From positions 1 to 32,589 of the forward strand of contig JAEWGM010000032.1 of assembly GCA_023388315.1 (NCBI GenBank): 32,589 nt of DNA, read 5' to 3'. Below are positions 8,676 through 15,000 of the stretch, in pieces. The position numbers and the translations under genes were made by a program. The notes beneath the pieces are model-generated. The model was not told the origin of the DNA. It saw only the letters and a program-made list of their open reading frames with translations, and ran no database searches. Position 1 is the stretch's first letter. Each line of letters opens with the position of its first letter. This stretch comes from Bacteroidota bacterium (GTDB lineage Bacteria; Bacteroidota; Bacteroidia; Bacteroidales; Dysgonomonadaceae).

Positions 8676-10187
8676 ATGAAACTAAAAATATCATTCTTTT
8701 TAATTTTGTCCGTTTTGTTCGGGCAAATAAATATTGCGTATGCAACAGAAGACGCAAGCACCGTGTCCGACAACTGGCGGATTGCGTCTCTACATCGGAC
8801 ATCGGACACCAGTCTCCCAGCTCTGAACTCAAAACTCAAAACTCAGAACTCTCAAACCTACCCCGTTCCCGCACCACACCAAATTAAATGGCACGAAGCC
8901 GAACTTGGCGTTGTTTTTCATTACGACTTACACGTTTTCGACGGAAAAAAATACAGTCAAACCGCCAACCGCATCGCGCCGGTAGAAGATTACAATATGT
9001 TCAACCCTACCGAGCTGGATACCGATCAATGGATTCGCGCCGCCAAAGCAATGGGCGCCAAATTTGCCGTGATCACCGCCACGCACGAAACCGGATTTGC
9101 CATTTATCAAAGTGATGTGAATCCCTACAGCCTGAAGGCTTTGAAATGGCGTGACGGTAAAGGTGATATTGTAGGCGATTTTGTAAAATCGTGTCGCAAA
9201 TACGGCATTCAACCAGGTATTTACATCGGTATTCGCTGGAATTCCTTGTTCGGTATTCACAATTTTGAAGCGGAAGGCGATAGTCAATTTGCCAAAAATC
9301 GCCAGCAATGGTATCGCCGTTATTGCGAACGAATGACCGAGGAACTGATGTCGAAATACGGCGATCTGTTTATGGTTTGGTATGATGGCGGCGCCGATGA
9401 CCCGAAAGGAATGGGGCCTGATGTGGAGCCAATCGTCAGAAAATTAAATCCAGACTGCCTTTTTTATCACAATACGGAAAGCGCCGATTTTCGCTGGGGC
9501 GGTTCTGAAACCGGAACGGTGGGATATCCCAACTGGAGCAGTTTTCCCACACCATTTTCTCACAATAAAAACCTAGATACACAGCACGATCATATCGCGT
9601 TGCTTAAACACGGCGACCCCGACGGAAAATACTGGGTTCCTGCAATGGCCGATGCTCCGCTTCGCGGCCACAATGGCCGCCACGAGTGGTTTTGGGAGCC
9701 GGGCGATGAAGAAGCGGTTGAACCGTTGGAACGATTGGTAAATATGTACTACAAATCCGTAGGACAAAACGCCACGCTTATCTTAGGGCTCACGCCCGAC
9801 CCGCGCGGATTAATGCCCGAAGGCGATGTAAAACGTCTCGAAGAATTTGGCAATCGTGTGCAAGAACTTACCGCTCATCCGTTGAAAACCATTTCAGGAA
9901 CTGGAAATAGAATAAATTTAAGATTAGACAAGCGCCAGCTTGTTAATCAAATTATTATTCAGGAAGATATTGCCAAAGGCGAACGTATTCGTAAATATCG
10001 CGTTGAAGGACAAACACGCAACGGTTGGAAAACCTTGTGCGAAGGCGAATCAGTAGGACACAAACGCATCCAAACCTTCGAACCAACGGAAGTAAGCCGT
10101 TTACGCTTAGTGGTGGAAAAAAATATCGATGTTCCACAGATTAGAAATTTCAACGTGTATAATGTTGAAAATGCACCGAAACTGTAA
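8676..10187 (+). CDS. GH29-like alpha-L-fucosidase, secreted
   Basis: This 503-residue enzyme probably releases fucose from glycans in the periplasm. A signal peptide (1-23, ending AYA) is followed by an unusual stretch (about 31-61) encoded by tandem-repeat DNA. The GH29 barrel starts at about residue 62, with HQIKWHEAELGVVFHYDLHVF. ATHETGFAIYQSDVNPYSLKALKWRDGKGDIVGDFVKSCRKYGIQPGIYIG fits the family, but reads HETGF where the classic motif is HDGF. VWYDGGAD places the expected nucleophile at Asp237. LVNMYYKSVGQNATLILGLTPDPRG is the late GH29 signature. A beta-sandwich, F5/8-type-like segment occupies about 400-503. The active-site variation means other hexosidase specificities are possible. 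It shares a locus with sulfatases, which suggests a sulfated fucosylated substrate. Confidence 0.88.
   Translation: MKLKISFFLILSVLFGQINIAYATEDASTVSDNWRIASLHRTSDTSLPALNSKLKTQNSQTYPVPAPHQIKWHEAELGVVFHYDLHVFDGKKYSQTANRIAPVEDYNMFNPTELDTDQWIRAAKAMGAKFAVITATHETGFAIYQSDVNPYSLKALKWRDGKGDIVGDFVKSCRKYGIQPGIYIGIRWNSLFGIHNFEAEGDSQFAKNRQQWYRRYCERMTEELMSKYGDLFMVWYDGGADDPKGMGPDVEPIVRKLNPDCLFYHNTESADFRWGGSETGTVGYPNWSSFPTPFSHNKNLDTQHDHIALLKHGDPDGKYWVPAMADAPLRGHNGRHEWFWEPGDEEAVEPLERLVNMYYKSVGQNATLILGLTPDPRGLMPEGDVKRLEEFGNRVQELTAHPLKTISGTGNRINLRLDKRQLVNQIIIQEDIAKGERIRKYRVEGQTRNGWKTLCEGESVGHKRIQTFEPTEVSRLRLVVEKNIDVPQIRNFNVYNVENAPKL
8794..8856. repeat. Heptanucleotide tandem repeat inside the fucosidase coding region
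   Basis: Nine 7-base units run without a break from 8794. They begin with two copies of atcggac and drift to a tcaaaac-type unit repeated from 8829. Just before, 8782-8793 carries TTGCGTCTCTAC, which resembles one arm of the palindromic element at 27892. The tract encodes about residues 40-60, a low-complexity Ser/Thr/Leu/Lys stretch between the signal peptide and the catalytic domain. Confidence 0.75.
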
Positions 10188-10248
10188 ATCGTAATTCAAT
10201 GTTTTGATAATTTTCAGAAAAGTCTTACTTATAATTCAATCTTTTCGC

Positions 10249-10256
10249 TAAATTTG
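10249..10256 (+). promoter_or_regulatory. -7 box upstream of the ATPase-sulfatase genes
   Basis: TAAATTTG fits TAnnTTTG and lies 31 bases before the GTG start of the ATPase. No clear -33 element is seen. Confidence 0.5.
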
Positions 10257-10286
10257 CAAAAGTATTAATCGTAACTAAGTTTAAAC

Positions 10287-11495
10287 GTGAAAGAAATACA
10301 AAACATAATCAAACGCGACGAGTATATTAACCGTGTGAAACCCTTTATGAATAAGTCTCTTATAAAGGTTTTCACCGGACAACGACGTGTCGGGAAAAGT
10401 TATCTGATGTTTCAATTGATGCAAGAATTGAAACTTCAGAATAAAGACGCGCACATTATTTACATAAACTGCGAAGATATTGAATTTGACTTTATTAGAA
10501 CTGCCAAAGAACTGAATGAATACGTAGTTTCCAAGATTAAAGACAATGAAAAGAACTATATTTTTATTGATGAAATACAAGAAATCGCCGAGTTTGAGCG
10601 TGCGGTACGTTCGTTGGCATTAAACGCGAACAACGATATTTACATCACGGGAAGCAATGCCAATATGCTCTCGGGCGAGCTTGCCACCTTTTTGAGCGGC
10701 AGATACATAGAGTTCAAAATCCACGGATTATCTTATACGGAATTTATCAAATTCCACCGGTTGGAAAATGATTTTCAAAGTTACAAATTGTATGCAAAAT
10801 ATGGCGGATTGCCGTATCTCGTGAATTTAAAACTAACGGATGATGTGGTGGGAGAGTACCTAAAAAGCATATATTCCACCATTATTTACAGAGATGTGGT
10901 TAGTCGTCACAATTTGCGCGACACCGATTTTCTCGAAAAACTGACACATTATCTTGCCGATAACATAGGAAGCCTTTTTTCGGCACAAAGCATCAGCAAT
11001 TATCTGAAATCGCAAAAATCAACGGTTTCGGTTAAGCAAGTGCAAAATTATGTCTCGCATCTAGCCAATGCGTTTCTGATATATCGCGCGGAACGATTTG
11101 ATATTATTGGTAAACGGATTTTTGATTTCGGCGAAAAATTTTATTTTGAAGATTTAGGTATCCGAAACATTATCACGGGATATCACATAAAAGACCGAGC
11201 CAAAATATTGGAAAACATCGTTTATAATCATCTTATTTTCAGAGGATATGATGTGAAATCAGGCAGTATTAATTCATTGGAGATTGATTTTGTTTGTCGT
11301 AAAAACAACGAACTGCTTTACGTGCAAGTTGCGGTGGAACTGACAAAAACCGAAACCATCGAACGCGAATTTGGCAATCTGCTTTTGATAAAAGATAACT
11401 ATCCCAAAATTGTAGTTTCGGAAGAAAATTTTCAAGGAAACTCCTATCAGGGCATTCAACACGTATTTATTTTAGATTTTCTCAAAAATTATTGA
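10287..11495 (+). CDS. AAA_14/DUF4143 family ATPase
   Basis: This 402-residue cytoplasmic protein is a typical AAA_14 ATPase with a C-terminal DUF4143 region. Walker A is GQRRVGKS (31-38) and Walker B is YIFIDEIQEI (91-100). The sensor segment IYITGSNANMLSGELATFLSGR follows. A winged-helix-like middle (about 210-270) leads to EIDFVCRKNNELLYVQVAVEL (about 330-350), which has the restriction-endonuclease-like pattern of DUF4143. The GTG start is chosen because family members begin with IIKRDEY-N just before the nucleotide-binding strand, and the next ATG (10347) would cut that off. The sulfatase ATG comes 1 base after the stop. Family members occur in many copies in Bacteroidetes and their role is poorly known. 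Its link to the glycan locus is positional only. Confidence 0.93.
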   Translation: MKEIQNIIKRDEYINRVKPFMNKSLIKVFTGQRRVGKSYLMFQLMQELKLQNKDAHIIYINCEDIEFDFIRTAKELNEYVVSKIKDNEKNYIFIDEIQEIAEFERAVRSLALNANNDIYITGSNANMLSGELATFLSGRYIEFKIHGLSYTEFIKFHRLENDFQSYKLYAKYGGLPYLVNLKLTDDVVGEYLKSIYSTIIYRDVVSRHNLRDTDFLEKLTHYLADNIGSLFSAQSISNYLKSQKSTVSVKQVQNYVSHLANAFLIYRAERFDIIGKRIFDFGEKFYFEDLGIRNIITGYHIKDRAKILENIVYNHLIFRGYDVKSGSINSLEIDFVCRKNNELLYVQVAVELTKTETIEREFGNLLLIKDNYPKIVVSEENFQGNSYQGIQHVFILDFLKNY

Positions 11496-11496
11496 T

Positions 11497-13023
11497 ATGA
11501 AACCAAATCATTTTATTCCATTACTACTTTCTCCACTTGCACTCTCGGCACAAACCACCGACACACGTCCCAACATTATCTACTTTTTGGTGGACGATAT
11601 GGGCTGGCAAGACACTTCTTTGCCATTTTGGACGGAAAAAACACCGTTTAACGAACGCTATCACACACCTAATATGGAGCGGTTGGCATCGCAGGGAATG
11701 ATGTTTACACAGGCGTATGCAACGCCGGTAAGCTCGCCTACACGCGTGAGTTTGTTAACGGGAATGAACGCCGCCCGTCACCGCGTAACCAATTGGACAT
11801 TAGAAAAAAATAAATCAACCGACCGAAAAAGCGATGTGCTGGAATTTCCCGCTTGGAACGTAAACGGTATTGCACAGGTTCCAAATATTCCTGCAACATA
11901 TGAGGTTACGTCACTTCCACAATTGTTGAAAAATGCCGGTTATCACACCATTCACTGCGGAAAAGCACATTGGGGAGCTATCGACACTCCCGGAGAAAAT
12001 CCGCACCATTTTGGTTTTGAAGTGAACATTGCCGGGCACGCCGGTGGAGGACTGGCGAGCTACCTTGGAGAACAGAATTTCGGTAACCGTACGGACGGCA
12101 AACCATCGCCTTTGCAAGCCATTCCCGGACTGAAAGATTATTGGGGCAAAGACATTTTTGCCACCGAAGCACTCACGCTCGAAGCGATGAAAGCCCTCGA
12201 TAAAGCAAAACGTTTGGGGCAGCCGTTTTTCCTATATATGTCGCACTACGCCATACACGTGCCGGTGGACAAGGATATGCGCTATTATCAGAAATACCGC
12301 GACGCCGGATTATCGGAAAAGGAAGCCGGTTACGCATCGCTTATCGAAGGGATGGACAAAAGTTTGGGCGATTTGATGGATTGGTTGGAGAAAAACGATA
12401 TGGACAAAAACACCATCATCGTTTTTATGGGTGATAACGGCGGCCTTTCCTCCGAAGCAGGTTGGCGCGACACGCCGCTGCACATTCACAATGCACCGCT
12501 CAACAGCGGAAAGGGCTCGATGTACGAAGGCGGTATCCGCGAACCGATGATTGTGAAATGGCCGGGCAAAGTAAAAGCCGGAACGCGCAACAACCAATAC
12601 ACCATTATCGAAGACCATTTCCCCACATTGTTGGAAATGGCTCAGGTCAAAAACTACAAAACTAAACAGCCGGTGGATGGCAAGAGTTTTATACCGATGC
12701 TGGAAGGCAAACAAACCGACTACAACAAGCGGGCGCTTTTCTGGCATTTCCCCAATTTGTGGGGCAACGACGGCCCGGGTATCGGTACCACCAGTACCAT
12801 CCGCAAAGGCGATTGGAAGTTGGTTTACTACTACGAAACCGGTAAACGTGAACTTTTCAACGTTACCAACGATATTGGCGAAACGCGCGATTTAGCGGCT
12901 TCCAATCCGAAAATGGTCAATAAACTGGCAAAAGAATTAGGAAAACATCTGCGGAAAGTAAACGCACAGCGTCCATCGTTTAAATCAAGCGGAAAAGTTT
13001 GTCCGTGGCCGGATGAGGTGTGA
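11497..13023 (+). CDS. Sulfatase (S1 family, S-x-P-T-R active site)
   Basis: This 508-residue secreted sulfatase has a signal peptide (about 1-19, ending LSAQ). Metal ligands Asp33-Asp34 lie in FLVDDMGWQD. The active-site signature is S79-S-P-T-R83 followed by VSLLTG; Ser79 is the presumed formylglycine precursor, and Thr replaces the more common Ser at the fourth position. GKAHWG stands where GKWHLG is usual. FFLYMSHYAIHVPVD and MGDNGG supply further ligands, and GSMYEGGIREPMIVKWPG is the family's later signature. It resembles the arylsulfatase A/GalNAc-6-sulfatase-like group, but subfamily and linkage cannot be fixed by eye. It is translationally adjacent to the ATPase and 40 bases ahead of another sulfatase. 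It probably desulfates the same glycan as its neighbours. Confidence 0.95.
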   Translation: MKPNHFIPLLLSPLALSAQTTDTRPNIIYFLVDDMGWQDTSLPFWTEKTPFNERYHTPNMERLASQGMMFTQAYATPVSSPTRVSLLTGMNAARHRVTNWTLEKNKSTDRKSDVLEFPAWNVNGIAQVPNIPATYEVTSLPQLLKNAGYHTIHCGKAHWGAIDTPGENPHHFGFEVNIAGHAGGGLASYLGEQNFGNRTDGKPSPLQAIPGLKDYWGKDIFATEALTLEAMKALDKAKRLGQPFFLYMSHYAIHVPVDKDMRYYQKYRDAGLSEKEAGYASLIEGMDKSLGDLMDWLEKNDMDKNTIIVFMGDNGGLSSEAGWRDTPLHIHNAPLNSGKGSMYEGGIREPMIVKWPGKVKAGTRNNQYTIIEDHFPTLLEMAQVKNYKTKQPVDGKSFIPMLEGKQTDYNKRALFWHFPNLWGNDGPGIGTTSTIRKGDWKLVYYYETGKRELFNVTNDIGETRDLAASNPKMVNKLAKELGKHLRKVNAQRPSFKSSGKVCPWPDEV

Positions 13024-13063
13024 GAGCATTATTTTTTATATATTTACGCACTAAAAAAAGCAA

Positions 13064-14581
13064 ATGACTAAATTTAAAACCGTCGCATTGGGGATCGCTG
13101 CCTTTACCGCGCTAAACGCCCAAGAAAAGCCCAACATCGTCCTCATCTACGCCGATGATATCGGCTACGGCGATTTATCGTGCTACGGCGCTACCCGTGT
13201 ACAAACGCCCAATGTGGATGCGCTGGCAAACAGCGGAGTGCGGTTTCGAAACGCGCACTCTGCCGCGGCAACCAGCACGCCGTCGCGTTACGGAATGTTT
13301 ACCGGAGAATATCCGTGGCGCAGAAAAGGAACAGGCGTTGCCGCCGGCGATGCCGCGCTCATCATCAACCCTAACCGATATACATTGCCCAAACTGATGC
13401 AGGAAGCCGGATACACCACCGGCGCCGTAGGCAAATGGCATTTGGGAATGGGAGCCGAAACCGGAAAACAAAACTGGAACGAAAGAGTTTCGCCCGGGCC
13501 GGCAGAAATCGGATTCGATTATTCCTATATTATGGCAGCAACGGGCGACCGCGTTCCGTGCGTGTATATGGAAAACCAGCGGGCGGTTGGGCTTGATCCC
13601 AAAGATCCGATACAGGTGAGTCACACCAAAAACTTTCCGGGCGAACCTACCGGAAAAGAGAATCCCGAATTGCTCACAAAACTAAAGCCCAGCCACGGGC
13701 ACGATATGGCGGTGGTAAACGGAATCTCGCGCATCGGATTTATGAAAGGCGGTAAATCGGCGCTTTGGGAAGACGAAAACATTGCCGACAGCATTACCGT
13801 GCACGCCGTGCGATTTATTGAACGAAACAAAGACAAGCCTTTCTTCCTCTATTTCGGAACCAACGATATTCACGTGCCGCGTTATCCACACGAACGTTTT
13901 CGCGGGAAAACCGATATGGGACATCGGGGCGATGCCATTGTGCAATTCGACTGGTCGGTGGGAGAAGTGGTTCGCGCTCTCAAAGAAGCCGGAGTTTACG
14001 ATAACACGCTCATCATCATTAGCAGCGATAATGGGCCCGTGGTGGATGACGGTTATCAAGATCAAGCCGAAGAACTCCTAAAAAACCACAAACCGTGGGG
14101 GCCATTCCGTGGCGGAAAATACAGTACTTTTGAAGCCGGAACGCGTGTTCCGTTCATCGTACACTGGCCGAGAAATGTTCGCAAAGGTGTTTCCGACGCA
14201 CTGGTTTCTCAAATAGATATGCTGGCTACTTTTTCGGAGTTGGTAGAAAAAGACATTTCGGAAGAAAAACTTTTAGACAGCCGGAAGCAACTCCCCGCTT
14301 GGTTGGGAAATGACCTCAAAGGAAGGGATTATGTCATTAGTGCGGCCTACGCGTTAAGCGTGCTAACCAAAGACTGGAAGTATATTGAGCCGAGTGAAGG
14401 AAGAGCCTATAATGCGGCAACCAATACCGAATTAGGCCTTTACCCCCATGATCAGTTATACAATATGTCCATCGATCGTGGCGAGTACGACAATGTAGCC
14501 GATGAAAATCCGTTGACCGTGAGGTTTATGAAGCAAATTCTGGAGGAAGAAAAAGCCAAAGGAATAGGAATGGAGTTGTAA
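13064..14581 (+). CDS. Sulfatase (S1 family, serine-type)
   Basis: This 505-residue sulfatase carries a signal peptide ending at about residue 20 (LNAQ). Asp31-Asp32 in LIYADDIGYGD bind calcium. S71-T-P-S-R75 followed by YGMFTG is the serine-type active site, and GKWHLG (about 125-130) is complete here. FFLYFGTNDIHVPRYPH and ISSDNGPVVDDG carry the remaining active-site residues, and GPFRGGKYSTFEAGTRVPFIVHWP is the later signature. Its sequence differs clearly from the other sulfatases in the window, so it probably acts on a different sulfate position. It is last in the gene cluster and is followed by a terminator at 14608. The ATG at 13064 is preceded by an A-rich stretch typical of Bacteroidetes starts. 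Confidence 0.95.
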   Translation: MTKFKTVALGIAAFTALNAQEKPNIVLIYADDIGYGDLSCYGATRVQTPNVDALANSGVRFRNAHSAAATSTPSRYGMFTGEYPWRRKGTGVAAGDAALIINPNRYTLPKLMQEAGYTTGAVGKWHLGMGAETGKQNWNERVSPGPAEIGFDYSYIMAATGDRVPCVYMENQRAVGLDPKDPIQVSHTKNFPGEPTGKENPELLTKLKPSHGHDMAVVNGISRIGFMKGGKSALWEDENIADSITVHAVRFIERNKDKPFFLYFGTNDIHVPRYPHERFRGKTDMGHRGDAIVQFDWSVGEVVRALKEAGVYDNTLIIISSDNGPVVDDGYQDQAEELLKNHKPWGPFRGGKYSTFEAGTRVPFIVHWPRNVRKGVSDALVSQIDMLATFSELVEKDISEEKLLDSRKQLPAWLGNDLKGRDYVISAAYALSVLTKDWKYIEPSEGRAYNAATNTELGLYPHDQLYNMSIDRGEYDNVADENPLTVRFMKQILEEEKAKGIGMEL

Positions 14582-14607
14582 ATCTCCGCCTCTTTTCATT
14601 CTCTCTC

Positions 14608-14657
14608 AAAAAACCCCTCTCAACCCTGTATGGTTGTTGGGGGGTTTTCTTTTTTTA
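14608..14657 (+). terminator. Rho-independent terminator closing the glycan locus
   Basis: An interrupted stem pairs AAAACCCC with GGGG-TTTT and CAACC (14621-14625) with GGTTG (14632-14636). A T-rich run follows. It begins 27 bases after the last sulfatase and separates the glycan locus from the threonine operon. Confidence 0.85.
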
Positions 14658-14777
14658 ACGCAAAATTATTTCAGAGTGAAGCGCAAATTTTATCATTCCA
14701 TAGCAACCTTCAAAATCAAACTTCCTCACAAAAGTTTATTTTTTTAGCATTTTTATTCATTTTTCCAATTATTCCTT

Positions 14778-14785
14778 TATCTTTG
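14778..14785 (+). promoter_or_regulatory. -7 box of the threonine operon
   Basis: TATCTTTG fits TAnnTTTG. It lies 20 bases upstream of the Thr-rich leader ORF, so transcription would start at about 14792 and give a leader of about 210 bases before ThrA. Between the terminator and this box (14658-14777) I see only AT-rich sequence. Confidence 0.65.
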
Positions 14786-14805
14786 CAACATATTTACACG
14801 TTGCG

Positions 14806-14874
14806 ATGAATTTCTCATATTCAACATACACTACTACCCGCACAATGAATATGACCCCTTGGGGGGTTATATAG
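14806..14874 (+). CDS. thrL: Threonine operon leader peptide
   Basis: A 22-codon ORF sits just after the predicted transcription start and ahead of thrA. Six of its codons are Thr (positions 7, 9, 10, 11, 13 and 17), including three in a row, and it ends Trp-Gly-Val-Ile. That composition and position match leader peptides of amino-acid operons, where ribosome stalling at scarce aminoacyl-tRNA senses the end product. It is too short for ordinary gene calling. A small hairpin (ACCCC/GGGGT, 14854-14867) lies in its last codons. The name follows the E. coli analogue by function, not by homology. Confidence 0.75.
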   Translation: MNFSYSTYTTTRTMNMTPWGVI

Positions 14875-14891
14875 TCTTCTTACATCCATAC

Positions 14892-14930
14892 GGCAATGTA
14901 TTTGCCCCGCTGCAAACCGATAAGGTTTGT
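14892..14930 (+). promoter_or_regulatory. Competing hairpins in the thrA leader
   Basis: Three short pairings compete. GGCAA (14892-14896) pairs with TTGCC (14902-14906). TTTGC (14901-14905) pairs with GCAAA (14912-14916). GCAAACC (14912-14918) pairs with GGTTTGT (14924-14930). The middle one excludes both others, which is the layout of an attenuator 1:2, 2:3, 3:4 switch. No U-run follows the last stem, so the output may not be ordinary termination. Confidence 0.4.
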
Positions 14931-14961
14931 CCTTCAAAAAAATCACATTTTATTTATTCCC

Positions 14962-14980
14962 TACCGTTTTTTAGGCGGTA
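14962..14980 (+). promoter_or_regulatory. Hairpin next to the thrA start
   Basis: TACCG (14962-14966) pairs with CGGTA (14976-14980), with a 9-base loop, 20 bases before the ATG at 15001. A stem here could affect ribosome access to thrA. A run of As, not Ts, follows, so it is not a forward terminator. Confidence 0.3.
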
Positions 14981-15000
14981 AAAAAATATATTCATATACG

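Noticed and set aside
14854..14867. Thr leader hairpin as a terminator
   Set aside because: The stem is only 5 bp and is followed by mixed A/T rather than a U-run.
14896..15000. Upstream start for ThrA adding 35 residues
   Set aside because: The extension covers leader hairpins and is not like ThrA N-termini; MKVMKFGGTSVG at 15001 is the family start.
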